A stretch of 64,000 nucleotides of DNA, taken from Sinanaerobacter sp. ZZT-01. GTDB taxonomy: Bacteria > Bacillota > Clostridia > Peptostreptococcales > Anaerovoracaceae. Where the stretch lies: assembly GCF_035621135.1 (NCBI RefSeq), contig NZ_CP141728.1:2790001-2854000 (forward strand), written 5' to 3'. The notes under the pieces were generated by a model. The model made no database searches and had not been told where the DNA came from. It saw only the letters and a list, made by a program, of their open reading frames with translations. The translations under genes were made by a program, and so were the position numbers. This document shows positions 43,401 to 52,113 of this stretch, piece after piece; position 1 is the first letter of the stretch, and every line of letters starts with the position of its first letter.

Positions 43401-46230
43401 ATCACCAGCAATTGATTTAAGCAGCCAAACGAGTGCAAGGCTTTATTATCAAAACTGGTTTAACAGTTTTGGAAGAAAAGGCTATGATGATTATGGGTAT
43501 GGACCTTATAAGGATGACATCGGCTATGTTTATTACAGTGCAGACAACGGAGAGAACTGGGAACAAATTTTTATATTCAATGAAAAAAGTATGAAAAACT
43601 CAAGAGTGCGTGAAAATTGGTATTTGGATTCTCAAGATATTCCAAAAAAATATTTAACTGAGAACTTTAAAATACGCTTTGTTCTTGAAACTGGAGATGA
43701 AGATTCGGGACCGGGTTGTGGCGGCTGGTATATTGACGATATTGAAATTACCGGTGGAGCTCCAGACATTGGTGGGAGCACAAAAACGAGCAATGAACTA
43801 ACTTCGTTTGACTTATCGGATGTTGTCGCTAATACAAACGGAGAATTTGTAAAAACAGAAGAAGGGATTGGCGGCGGCCATTTGCCAATTTCTGCAAATA
43901 TCACAGTTAAGGAGAGTGGAGTTGGCATAAAAAGTGAAATCGGAAGTGGTGCTTACAGTTTTAATCACCCGGCCGGAAATTACACCCTTGTATTTGAAGC
44001 GAACGGGTATAAAGAGCAGGAAATTCCAGTAACGATTTCAAAAGACGAAAATGTGATTGTAAATGTTGAATTTAACACATTGGAAGAGAGCACACTGATC
44101 TTAACTGTGAAAAATCTTGCGGGAAATAAGATCGCAAATGCAAAGGTGACTGCAGTCGGCGCTTCTGGTATTTTTAGAGGAGTGACGGATGAATTTGGTG
44201 CAACTCGCATTGATGGATTATATGAAGGGAATTATGCTGTGAAAGTAACGGCACCTGGTTATGCACCAATCGAAAGAACGATTGAAATTGTAGAAGGAGA
44301 ACAGGCAGATCTCGGTACGCTTACACTTTCTTCACTTTCAGAGGGTGAGAAGTATGAACTCTTTTATGACAGTGGTACGGTGACGACTAAGAGCGGATTT
44401 AAAAGTGATGGCGGAGTTTACGGTGTAAAAATGACGCCGAGCAAAATGGTCAAAATTGATGCCATTAAAATGTTCTTTACAGATGGAGATGCAGAAAACA
44501 CAGAGCAAAATCCGGTTGGGAAAAAATTTATGTATACAATTTACGGAGATAGCGGAACAGATGGTTATGCAGGGGAAATCCTTGCCGGTCCTTTCACCGC
44601 AGAAGTTACAGCTGCTGATGACTGGACGGAAATTTCTTTGGCAGAACCACTCATTGTGGACGAAAGTTTTTATGTGGCATATACGCAGATAGGTGACAAG
44701 ACAGCGGCGCCGAGAATTGGTATAGATGGAACAAGCCCTAACAGTAAGAATTCTTACCTTTTAAGCGGAGGAGCATGGCGAGAACCGAGTGTAAGCGGTG
44801 CAATTATGATCCGCAGTGTTGTCACAGCAGTAGAAACCACCACTTATAATGGGATTATCATTTCGCCAGAAACATTGGTATTAAAAGAAGGGCAAAGTGC
44901 ATCACTTATTGTAAAACTTTATGAAGAATCGAATCGGTCTATTGATGTGACATCCGGCGCAGGTTTTAAAACTTCAAATGCAGCGGTGGCAACTGTTTCT
45001 GAAAGTGGAGCAGTCACGGCGGTTTCTGCAGGAACAGCCAAGATCACAGCGACATTTACAAACCCGGTAGACGGTACAGAATATCATGCAGATTCCAATA
45101 TAACAGTAAGAAAAGTTTCTGAAGGAGGCTCTAACAGTTCAGGAAGCTCTGGCCGTAGCGGTAGGTCGACTCCCACATCAGATACTTCCTCAAGAGCGAC
45201 GATCAACGGAAAGACAAGTGATATCGTAAAAGTTGAGAATAATGTTGCAACGGTTGGATTGACTCAAAATAATGTTGCGCAATATATTCAAAATGGTATG
45301 ATGGAAATTAAGGCGATACAGGCAGAAAAAGTAGAGGTAAGTTTGCCACTTTCAAAGCTAGCAGGGCAGACGGGACTGATAACCCAAACTAAATCTAATA
45401 AAGCGGAACTTTCCAGGGCGTTTCTATCTGAGTTAAAAGAAAAATATGGAGAAGACCTAACAGTTACAATCAATAAGGATCAAGTTTATTTTGAAAAAAA
45501 TGGAAAAAATGTAGCGGTTGAGTCCATGAAAAATCCAATCAAATTAACGCTTGATGGTATTTCTTCCAATTCCTTAATTGCAGATGAGAATGGGAATGTG
45601 CTGACTTTCAGTAAGCAAGTGGGAAAAGCTGTCACATTATTCAGCTATGGAAGCGGAAAATTCAAAGTAATTTCTGGCGGAAAAACCTTTGCTGATATAT
45701 CGGAACATTGGGGAAAAGATAATATAAGCTTTGTAGCAGACCGGGGTATTTTCGGAGGTGTCGGAGCAGATTCTTTTGATCCAAATGGAGGAATGACTCG
45801 AGGTATGTTTGCAATGATATTGGCAAACATGGAAAAGGCAGATATCAAAGGATATAATAGTACAGCATTTGCTGATGTATCTACAGATGCTTGGTATGCT
45901 CAGGCAATTGCATGGGCAGCAGAAAAGGGACTTGTAGATGGTACGGGCGATGGGAATTTTGCTCCGGAAAAGAAAATTACAAGAGAAGAAAGTGCAGTAC
46001 TTTTAGATCGTTATATTAAATATAAAAGCTTTGAATTTGACAAAACAAAGAATAATGGATTTTCGGATTACAGTCAAATCAGCAGCTGGGCTGTAGAATC
46101 CGTCAATAATATGCAAAGCTATCGTATTATTCATGGAAAAACAGATGGAGATTTTGATCCAGCTGGAAATGTTACTAGAGCTGAAGTAGCAACAATAGTC
46201 AAGAATTTTGTAGACGTTGCATTGAATTAA
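40465..46230 (+). CDS. Very large secreted S8 (subtilisin-like) protease with SLH anchor
   Basis: The 1921-residue protein has a basic signal peptide (residues 1-35, cut near AFA), an I9-type propeptide region (about 50-175), and the S8 domain with Asp222 (DSGVDYTHP), His264 (DGHGTH), oxyanion Asn367 and Ser441 (GTSMASPHVAG). The order resembles bacillopeptidase F. Then come two MAM/jelly-roll-like regions (about 630-810 and 900-1095) separated by a fibronectin-like stretch, two carboxypeptidase-regulatory-like repeats (about 1100-1300), a BIG2 domain (about 1462-1555), a Ser/Gly linker, and three SLH repeats (about 1740-1921) that bind the wall polymer. AGGAG lies before the ATG. It should act at the cell surface on proteins or peptides. 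Confidence 0.95.
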   Translation: MKLRKRRLKRISASMLAFMLAFMFVLPFGNAAFAYEEGQINSVSLGEKIDENVVQKFTDETYVNYIIKLKEQGDLQTASEKAAGISLFAKDTPQKAKIRIHNYVLNELIDTAEETQDSLLTYIERQKEIGTIRSYESFYIVNAISVCSTEEVMQEIAKRTDVEKVVQDQTYTLNYIIPEEADISMQALEDSMGIPWNLSNINAEQAWDEGYTGNGIVVANMDSGVDYTHPALSESWRGNDSDLTEYSWFDSVNQTSVPTDGDGHGTHVMGTMVGELENGTNKIGVAPDAKWIAARVFDDEGETTSSTIMRAGEWLIAPTDEAGKPHAEMAPDVINNSWGGDTNDEFFRDVVQAWRKAGIVPVFSAGNTSYSNLGGAGSVTSPACYPEAIAVGALDRSNKIAYFSLLGPSSYGEIKPEVSAPGVNIRSSLPGGKYGLLNGTSMASPHVAGVAALVLNANPSLSVEQVETILQETATPLTDEKYVNSPNNAYGRGQINAYRAVKMAEPSGAGIGTVSGTTTVRGEDSAIPIVSHVPVKNLYNVYDTTIEAQVSDNIGVDSVDFFIRKSGTETEYSKLEMKLSAGNKKDGTYQVMIPVTMMDLNGVEYYISASDTEGNTAKTDVYPVVVSSGVKVGYLQDFEDNIDGFEFGGTTPMWEWGVPTTGVESAASGEKVVATNLDGSYEGLVDSIMVMPVIDLSDRDGAALRFNHWYDLGDFYGVFNDTAEVWIGELPSGSTDPSDIDFNLARIYKSHNDKWDFEYIDLTPYKGKKIVVMFGLRYGSFSDQSELGWYIDDLQVVEPSEEIPATPYQYLNFKLKDRTTALITFNKIDDARISSYAMYRSTSQAGPYELISTVDVSEIAYTTVTLKDVPLPQAGTYYYYAVSRIGENESGPTQVFSHTFTEGETIIKYDFEEDDQGWVSEAESEDDASFTRGTIDFSEYKNHNMPKESTSLGKNPDSPNVWGTELNEYRKVDKKYTLESPAIDLSSQTSARLYYQNWFNSFGRKGYDDYGYGPYKDDIGYVYYSADNGENWEQIFIFNEKSMKNSRVRENWYLDSQDIPKKYLTENFKIRFVLETGDEDSGPGCGGWYIDDIEITGGAPDIGGSTKTSNELTSFDLSDVVANTNGEFVKTEEGIGGGHLPISANITVKESGVGIKSEIGSGAYSFNHPAGNYTLVFEANGYKEQEIPVTISKDENVIVNVEFNTLEESTLILTVKNLAGNKIANAKVTAVGASGIFRGVTDEFGATRIDGLYEGNYAVKVTAPGYAPIERTIEIVEGEQADLGTLTLSSLSEGEKYELFYDSGTVTTKSGFKSDGGVYGVKMTPSKMVKIDAIKMFFTDGDAENTEQNPVGKKFMYTIYGDSGTDGYAGEILAGPFTAEVTAADDWTEISLAEPLIVDESFYVAYTQIGDKTAAPRIGIDGTSPNSKNSYLLSGGAWREPSVSGAIMIRSVVTAVETTTYNGIIISPETLVLKEGQSASLIVKLYEESNRSIDVTSGAGFKTSNAAVATVSESGAVTAVSAGTAKITATFTNPVDGTEYHADSNITVRKVSEGGSNSSGSSGRSGRSTPTSDTSSRATINGKTSDIVKVENNVATVGLTQNNVAQYIQNGMMEIKAIQAEKVEVSLPLSKLAGQTGLITQTKSNKAELSRAFLSELKEKYGEDLTVTINKDQVYFEKNGKNVAVESMKNPIKLTLDGISSNSLIADENGNVLTFSKQVGKAVTLFSYGSGKFKVISGGKTFADISEHWGKDNISFVADRGIFGGVGADSFDPNGGMTRGMFAMILANMEKADIKGYNSTAFADVSTDAWYAQAIAWAAEKGLVDGTGDGNFAPEKKITREESAVLLDRYIKYKSFEFDKTKNNGFSDYSQISSWAVESVNNMQSYRIIHGKTDGDFDPAGNVTRAEVATIVKNFVDVALN

Positions 46231-46263
46231 ATTAGGATACGAAATACAGAAAACTATAAAAAT

Positions 46264-46302
46264 ATAAAAATATCCGCAGGATTTTTCTTGCGGATATTTT
46301 TG
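46264..46302. terminator. Bidirectional terminator
   Basis: AAAAATATCCGCAGG / CTTGCGGATATTTTT pairs almost fully and has T runs on both strands. It lies between the convergent protease and regulator genes. Confidence 0.85.
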
Positions 46303-46347
46303 CTATTGTTATATAAAGAGGTTGCGTTTAAAGCCATAGTTTAGAAA

Positions 46348-47112
46348 TTATAAGTCTACTTTATAAGAGACAACTTTACCAATATAATCAACCTCATGAA
46401 TGGCATCATAAGAATAAATTTCATGTGACCGCTCGTCTGGAATTAAAAGTAGCTTGTCTTTCACATGAAAAAGACGGCGGAGCGTTGGAATCTTACGCCC
46501 AACTGGATAAAATGCAATAATATCTCTATCCTTTAATAGGGATGTTCTTGTTGGTAAAATATACAAATAGGAATGGTTTGGAATGGTGGGTGACATAGAC
46601 GTATCTCCTAAAAATACATTCAAGAGCTCGCCATTTGTATCAGATTTTGTAACGCATCCGCTGGATAAGGATATTTCTTTCAAAAGTTCACCAGCTTTTG
46701 AAGTGTCATCCAGACTTATGTATTTTGATGAAATTTCTAAAGTAGAAAGGACATCTAACTTTTCAATGTGTTTTCGAAATTCAGATGACAACTCTCCATT
46801 ATTGTCTGCACGGCATAGACTTTCCAGCATGATTTTATTTAAAGTAGAAGAGGCCAGCATGTATTCTCTTACCAGTTCTGGTGCTTTTTCCATATAGCCT
46901 TGAAAAACAAGCTGGGACTGCTCTTTTGAACCACATACTTTTGCTAAGATAAGTGAAACTTCTTCAGATGGAGGAGGTAATTTAGCATTTTTTAATTGGG
47001 ATATATATGAAGGAGTTATTGTTAAATTTAAGTCGGCACACCGTTTTGAGATTTGGCGTAAGGATAATTCGCTTTTTTCTATAATTTGTTCAAGCATTTT
47101 CGCATAATTCAT
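46348..47112 (-). CDS. XRE-type regulator with degenerate S24 peptidase domain
   Basis: The N-terminal 60 residues form a Cro/CI-type helix-turn-helix (SLRQISKRCADLNLTITPSYISQL). Residues about 165-250 have the LexA/CI S24 fold: FLGDTSMSPTIPNHSYLYI with the nucleophile Ser, then DRDIIAFYPVG and TLRRLF. In active LexA the last motif is TVKRL; the catalytic Lys appears to be Arg here, so self-cleavage is doubtful. AGGAGGAAGC lies before the ATG. It could control the neighbouring protease, but this is inference. Confidence 0.85.
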   Translation of the reverse strand: MNYAKMLEQIIEKSELSLRQISKRCADLNLTITPSYISQLKNAKLPPPSEEVSLILAKVCGSKEQSQLVFQGYMEKAPELVREYMLASSTLNKIMLESLCRADNNGELSSEFRKHIEKLDVLSTLEISSKYISLDDTSKAGELLKEISLSSGCVTKSDTNGELLNVFLGDTSMSPTIPNHSYLYILPTRTSLLKDRDIIAFYPVGRKIPTLRRLFHVKDKLLLIPDERSHEIYSYDAIHEVDYIGKVVSYKVDL

Positions 47113-47149
47113 GAAGCTTCCTCCTGTTTTTCAGTTCAGTAGATAATTA

Positions 47150-47179
47150 ACTATATCATTAAGTGTCACATAATGTCAA
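47150..47179 (-). promoter_or_regulatory. Promoter of the XRE/S24-like gene
   Basis: On the minus strand TTGACA (47179-47174) is 18 bases from TATAGT (47155-47150), about 40 bases before the start codon. Confidence 0.6.
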
Positions 47180-47327
47180 TTTGTTTACTAGATGTTGCCG
47201 AAACAAATCTCTTTTCCTAAAATTATATACAATATACGGTTATGGATGTTTGACAGGGGGTAAATTCCTATTTATAATAAAACAATATTAAGGAACGTAT
47301 TGCTGTAGTGAGAAAGTGATATTAAAG

Positions 47328-47861
47328 ATGGGAAATATGATGAAAAAATATCCTACAATAGAAGAATGTGAAAAATTATGGTTAAAACATAATACACCCA
47401 AACATGTAATTGGACATTGCAAAGAGGTTTCACGTGTGGCGACCATTCTTGCTGAAGCATTGTCAGAATGTGGTGTTCCATTAAATGTACCTTTAGTGCA
47501 GAGTGCAGGATGGCTGCATGATATTAAAAGAGTCGAAGAGCTGCATTGGGAAAAAGGGGCGCAGATTGCCTATGATCTAGGGTATGATGATATTGCGGAT
47601 TTGATTTTGGTGCATATGTCTTATCGAATCAATGGTGAAAAAAGAAACATCACAGAACTAGATGTGTTGTGTCTGGCAGATCGAATGGTTTTGGAAGACA
47701 AGTTTGTCGGCTTAGATTTAAGAATGGATTATATTATAAACAAATCTAGAGAGGATAAGAGTGCGGAAGAGCGGATTCGAAAAAGTTTTTCGCAAACGAA
47801 GCTCTTTCTGAAATATGTTGAAACGCTGCTTGGAAGAAGTTTGTTTGAAATTATGAAATAG
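47328..47861 (+). CDS. HD-domain phosphohydrolase family protein
   Basis: The product has the HD-domain pattern: HVIGHCKEVSRVATILAEAL, QSAGWLHDIKR with the HD dyad, a LVHMSYRI segment and LADRMV with the last Asp. This is the layout of small bacterial HDIG-like proteins acting on nucleotides or phosphoesters. The start is one of ATG 47328, 47337 or 47340; all are downstream of AGAAAGTGAT or GATGGGA. Substrate unknown. spoIVFA follows by 56 bases. Confidence 0.82.
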   Translation: MGNMMKKYPTIEECEKLWLKHNTPKHVIGHCKEVSRVATILAEALSECGVPLNVPLVQSAGWLHDIKRVEELHWEKGAQIAYDLGYDDIADLILVHMSYRINGEKRNITELDVLCLADRMVLEDKFVGLDLRMDYIINKSREDKSAEERIRKSFSQTKLFLKYVETLLGRSLFEIMK

Positions 47862-47917
47862 GAATGTCATTGCTTACTTTGTCATATGTTTTAACATAGG
47901 GACGAAGGGGTGATTTT

Positions 47918-48583
47918 ATGATGCAGCGATATGACCGATGGGGTTTAAAACGTGAAAAAAGGACTTGGATGCAGACTCTTTTAAAGCAAATTCTTATTTC
48001 TATTCTGATCTTACTTTTAGTTATTTTAATAAAAAAATTAGATTTAGCCTTATTGAATGAAACGATGCAGACATTCCAGACGTATATTGAAAAGGATTAC
48101 ACTAGTATTGAGTTAATAGACTCAGGAAAAGCGGTTTTTTCCAATGCAATAGAGTTACCTAAAAAAGTAAATGAAAAATTGAAAGAAAGCGAAAAAACGA
48201 TTAGCTTTGTTCCTCCCGCTGATGAAGAAGCGATTATTTCTACCTTTGGAGAAAAAAAGGCGTATTTCGGAACCGAAACAAACGGGTTTGAACGAGGAAT
48301 GAAATTTTCCTCTGATCGTGAACTTCAAGTTTATGCAGTAGCCGGAGGAACGGTTGCAGAAGTACAGGAAAATGCGGAAAGAGGAACAACTTTGCAAATC
48401 AGCCACGGGGATCAAATAGACTCTAGATATGAAGGCTGTACGCAAGTTTATGTAAAGCCATTGCAAAAAGTAAAACGGGGACAGCTCATAGCCTCTGTAT
48501 CTGCGGATACCGGAAATTATCTTTCTTTTCAACTATGGGTTGATCAAGAAATTGCAAACCCCGCTGATTATATCTCATTTTAG
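47918..48583 (+). CDS. spoIVFA: SpoIVFA-like protein with M23 (LytM) fold
   Basis: A basic cytoplasmic head is followed by one membrane segment (about residues 22-45), and a C-terminal LytM-like beta domain (FERGMKFSSDRELQVYAVAGGTV, GTTLQISHGD, LQKVKRGQLIASV). The zinc ligands of active M23 peptidases are not evident, as in SpoIVFA and SpoIIQ-type scaffold proteins. Placed right before spoIVFB, it should hold that protease inactive in the outer forespore membrane until SpoIVB cuts it. GGGG lies before the ATG. Confidence 0.82.
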   Translation: MMQRYDRWGLKREKRTWMQTLLKQILISILILLLVILIKKLDLALLNETMQTFQTYIEKDYTSIELIDSGKAVFSNAIELPKKVNEKLKESEKTISFVPPADEEAIISTFGEKKAYFGTETNGFERGMKFSSDRELQVYAVAGGTVAEVQENAERGTTLQISHGDQIDSRYEGCTQVYVKPLQKVKRGQLIASVSADTGNYLSFQLWVDQEIANPADYISF

Positions 48584-48591
48584 GTTCTCAT

Positions 48592-49476
48592 ATGATTCAT
48601 ATTTATCTTAGAGGAATTAAAACAGAAATCCACTTTACTTTTTTTCTGTTGATTATTCTAGTTACTTTTACAGGAAATTTTTTAATTGCCTTTTCCTCTG
48701 CTTTTTTTTCTTTGTTTCACGAGCTTGCACATGGGACGGTTGCTCGTGCTTTGGGGTATCATCCTCAAAAAATATCAGCAGGGTTATTTGGTGGTGTTCT
48801 TTATTTGTCAGAAACAGCAATTAAGCCATTACATGAATTGTGGATTCATTTAGCGGGACCGGCATTTAATATATTGGTTGCGTCAATTTTCTATGCCTTT
48901 TCTTTTTTCTATTCTGGAAGTTGGGTTAATGAACTAATTTTATGTAATATAATCTTAGGAATTTTTAATTTAATGCCATTTTATCCCTTAGATGGCGGAA
49001 AGATAATTGGATTATACCTTACATATTTTTTTGGATATGGGAAGGCAGACCGATTCTCTGAAATTTTTTCAAAGATATTTTCAGTTTTCCTTTTCTTTTT
49101 AGGAGTTTACTTGGTACAATATAATTTGATGAATTTGCTGATTTGCGCTTTAGCTGTCAACTTAGCTATCGTTTCAAGAGAAGACAATCGTTTTCTCTTC
49201 TACAAATTGACAAAACGGATTGAAGATCGAAGGCAGAATTTTAAGCCTAGAATGGTTGTGTGCAACCAGCATATACAGGCAATGAAGATATTGCAGGCAT
49301 ATCGCCCTTATGAAGCCCGCATGTTTACTATTGTTAATCGTAAAGGAAACTATAAAGGTCAGCTAAATGAAGAAGAAGTTTTATCAGGGATTTACGACTG
49401 TGGAATCTATGCGGATTTTCATAAGTTATTAATTTGGAAGCAAAAGAAAAATAAAAGAATGGAGAACAATCAATGA
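48592..49476 (+). CDS. spoIVFB: SpoIVFB-like M50 intramembrane metalloprotease
   Basis: The protein has multiple membrane segments. HELAHGTVARALG gives the HExxH zinc site (His43, Glu44, His47) and NLMPFYPLDGGK supplies the third ligand Asp134. The C-terminal soluble part (about residues 205-294) resembles a degenerate CBS-type region, which in SpoIVFB binds ATP. It cuts pro-sigma-K in the mother cell. The ribosome binding site is weak, so translation may be coupled to spoIVFA eight bases upstream. The gene overlaps the next by four bases. Confidence 0.9.
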   Translation: MIHIYLRGIKTEIHFTFFLLIILVTFTGNFLIAFSSAFFSLFHELAHGTVARALGYHPQKISAGLFGGVLYLSETAIKPLHELWIHLAGPAFNILVASIFYAFSFFYSGSWVNELILCNIILGIFNLMPFYPLDGGKIIGLYLTYFFGYGKADRFSEIFSKIFSVFLFFLGVYLVQYNLMNLLICALAVNLAIVSREDNRFLFYKLTKRIEDRRQNFKPRMVVCNQHIQAMKILQAYRPYEARMFTIVNRKGNYKGQLNEEEVLSGIYDCGIYADFHKLLIWKQKKNKRMENNQ

Positions 49477-51323
49477 CTTTAACAGAACAACTGGATAAGC
49501 TGCTGATGAAAGTGGAAAAACCTGCTCGTTACATTGGCGGAGAATTACACTCAGTAAATAAGGACTTAGGCGGTGTAAAAACGAGATTTGGATTTGCATT
49601 TCCGGATACCTATGAAATTGGCATGTCTTATCTGGGGCTTCAAATAATCTATCACATATTAAATCATTTTGATTCCGTATTTTGTGAGCGTATCTTTGCG
49701 CCTGGCCTTGACATGGAAGAGCTGATGAGAGAAGAAAACCTCCCCTTATTTACATTAGAAACTAAGACACCCGTAAAAGAAATGGACATTTTAGGATTCA
49801 CGCTTCAATATGAGCTTTCCTTTACCAATATCATTAATATGCTGGACTTGGCGGGAATTCCATTTAAGAGCCAAGAACGGAGTGAATCAGATCCGTTGAT
49901 TGCCGCAGGAGGTCCCTGTGCATTTAATCCAGAACCATTAGCGGAAATTATCGACTTTTTTATGCTCGGCGATGGCGAAGAAATATTAATAGATATTTGC
50001 AAAATTCATCAGCAATGGAAGGCGAGAAATGGCAGCAAACGGGAATTCTTAGAAGAGATCAGCCAGCTTAAGGGTGTATATGTTCCTGCCTTTTATCAAC
50101 CAATATACAATGAGAATGGAACATTCCAGTCTATGGAGAAAATTTTCAATAAAGCTCCGGATAAAATAGAAAAGAATATTGTTGAAGATTTGGATGGTGT
50201 TGATTTTCCAAACAGCAAAATCGTTCCTTTAATTGAGGTCGTTCACGACCGTGCCGTTGTTGAAATTTTTAGAGGATGTACAAGAGGATGCCGTTTTTGT
50301 CAGGCTGGGATGATTTATCGTCCGGTGCGTGAGCGTTCGCGGAATCGGATTACAGAGATTGCAAAAAATCAAATTACTTCGACTGGTTATGAAGAGATGT
50401 CTATTCTTTCACTATCCACCAGTGATTATTCTGAAATTGAGCCATTGGTTACGGATTTAATGGGGATGTGTAGAGAAAATAACGTATCTTTATCTTTGCC
50501 ATCACTACGTTTGGATTCCTTCTCTTTTAATGTTTTAGAGCAAATACAAGGATATAAGAAAACCGGGCTTACTTTTGCACCAGAAGCAGGTACGCAGAGA
50601 CTTCGCGATGTAATTAATAAATGTATAACGGATAAAGATATTTACAGCAGTATGGAGCAGGCGATTTCATTGGGGTGGACAAGCGTTAAGCTTTACTTTA
50701 TGGTTGGGCTTCCAACTGAAACTTATGAAGACTTAGATGGAATTGCAGAGATTGCGAAAAATATTATGGATATTGCATATCGGGTAAATGGAAACAAGCG
50801 TGGACGCTTTAACGTTACGGTGAGCGTATCTAATTTTGTTCCGAAAGCGCATACTCCTTTCCAATGGTGTGCGCAGGATACCATGGAGAGCTTTGAGGAA
50901 AAGCATCGCTATCTGCGTGAAAAAATCAAAAAAATTAAAGGTGTGAGTTTTAATTATCATGGAACACAGACCAGTCATATGGAAGCCGTTTTTGCCAGAG
51001 GGGACCGACGAGTATGTGAGACCTTAATTCGGGCGTGGTCTTTGGGTTGTAAATTTGACGGCTGGAGAGAACACTTTCAATATGAAAAGTGGATTCAAGC
51101 ATTTCAAGAAACTGGTATTGATGATAATTCCTATGCCTTTAAGGCTGGAAACCCGGAGGACAATGCTCCTTGGGGACATATTGACTGTGGCGTTTCAAAA
51201 GAATTTTTACTTTCAGAATGGAAGAAAGCCAACCAGTGTGAGCAAACGCAGGATTGCAGACATGGCTGCGAGGGCTGTGGCATCAATCAATATGTGGAAT
51301 GCAGACAGGAGGGGACATTATGA
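49473..51323 (+). CDS. B12-binding-type radical SAM protein (TIGR03960 family)
   Basis: The 616-residue product has an N-terminal Rossmann/B12-like domain (FAFPDTYEIGMSYLGLQ, DILGFTLQYELSF, AAGGPCAFNPEPLAE), a radical SAM core with FRGCTRGCRFCQAGMIYRP (CxxxCxxC) and TFAPEAGTQRLRDVINK, and a Cys-rich C-terminus (CEQTQDCRHGCEGCGI). It is the conserved partner of the DUF2344 protein encoded next; in some species the two are fused. It probably modifies RNA or a ribosomal part, but the reaction is unknown. The ATG is coupled to spoIVFB. Confidence 0.9.
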   Translation: MTLTEQLDKLLMKVEKPARYIGGELHSVNKDLGGVKTRFGFAFPDTYEIGMSYLGLQIIYHILNHFDSVFCERIFAPGLDMEELMREENLPLFTLETKTPVKEMDILGFTLQYELSFTNIINMLDLAGIPFKSQERSESDPLIAAGGPCAFNPEPLAEIIDFFMLGDGEEILIDICKIHQQWKARNGSKREFLEEISQLKGVYVPAFYQPIYNENGTFQSMEKIFNKAPDKIEKNIVEDLDGVDFPNSKIVPLIEVVHDRAVVEIFRGCTRGCRFCQAGMIYRPVRERSRNRITEIAKNQITSTGYEEMSILSLSTSDYSEIEPLVTDLMGMCRENNVSLSLPSLRLDSFSFNVLEQIQGYKKTGLTFAPEAGTQRLRDVINKCITDKDIYSSMEQAISLGWTSVKLYFMVGLPTETYEDLDGIAEIAKNIMDIAYRVNGNKRGRFNVTVSVSNFVPKAHTPFQWCAQDTMESFEEKHRYLREKIKKIKGVSFNYHGTQTSHMEAVFARGDRRVCETLIRAWSLGCKFDGWREHFQYEKWIQAFQETGIDDNSYAFKAGNPEDNAPWGHIDCGVSKEFLLSEWKKANQCEQTQDCRHGCEGCGINQYVECRQEGTL

Positions 51324-52036
51324 GTCGGTATGTATTGAAATTTCATAAGCAGGGATACATGAAGTATATATCCCATTTAGACCTCTTACGTTTATTTAAA
51401 AGGAGTTTTAAACGTATAGGCATTAAGCTCCAGCATTCACAAGGATTCAATCCGCATCCTAAAATGAGTTTTGTACAACCGCTTTCATTAGGATATACAA
51501 GCGTTGCTGAGTATCTGGAATTTGAGACCATTACAGAGGAAAAAACAAATCATATTATGCAGAAATTAAATGAGGCTACCCCGCATGGGATCGAAATTCT
51601 TGCGTGTCGTCTTATTCCGCAGTCGAAAAAAACACTTGCAGCTATGGTGGAGTGTGCGTGCTATGAACTGCGATTTCAAATGGATGACACCTGCGACTGG
51701 AGTGAAAAAATAGAAGCTTTCTTAAAACAAGATAAGATTATGATTTTAAAAAAGCAGAAGAAAAGTAAAAAATACGTGGAACAAGATATTAAATCTATGA
51801 TTCGCAAATTATCCGTTCAGCAAGTTGATATTAACAATAATCATATTATGTTAAATGCTATGATTGATGCTGGAAGTATCTCTAATTTAAACCCTGAAAA
51901 GCTGTTACAAAGTTTCTTTGACTTTCTTGGTCATCCTTTTGAAAAAGAAGAGGTTTCTATAGAAAGGAAAGAGATCTTTTATATAAAAGATGAAAGATTA
52001 ACGCCTATTATAGAAATGGACAAAGAAGCTCTTTAA
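51320..52036 (+). CDS. DUF2344 / TIGR03936 family protein
   Basis: The start MSRYVLKFHKQGYMKYISHLDLLR and QSQGF-type segment (KLQHSQGFNPHPKMSFVQPLSLG) are the DUF2344 signature. The 238-residue protein overlaps the radical SAM gene by four bases (ATGA), so they act together. AGGAGGGG lies before the ATG at 51320. In many clostridia the pair is followed by rng and then rplU; here comEA follows instead. Confidence 0.88.
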   Translation: MSRYVLKFHKQGYMKYISHLDLLRLFKRSFKRIGIKLQHSQGFNPHPKMSFVQPLSLGYTSVAEYLEFETITEEKTNHIMQKLNEATPHGIEILACRLIPQSKKTLAAMVECACYELRFQMDDTCDWSEKIEAFLKQDKIMILKKQKKSKKYVEQDIKSMIRKLSVQQVDINNNHIMLNAMIDAGSISNLNPEKLLQSFFDFLGHPFEKEEVSIERKEIFYIKDERLTPIIEMDKEAL

Positions 52037-52050
52037 TAAAATGTAAAATA

Positions 52051-52079
52051 TTGACAATTCAAACCTTTTCTTATATAAT
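52051..52079 (+). promoter_or_regulatory. Consensus sigma-A promoter before comEA
   Basis: TTGACA, 17 bases, TATAAT: both boxes are exact. It lies 35 bases before the start of comEA, leaving a short leader. Confidence 0.85.
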
Positions 52080-52113
52080 GTAAAAAAATTACAAATGGAA
52101 AGGGGAATGAATT

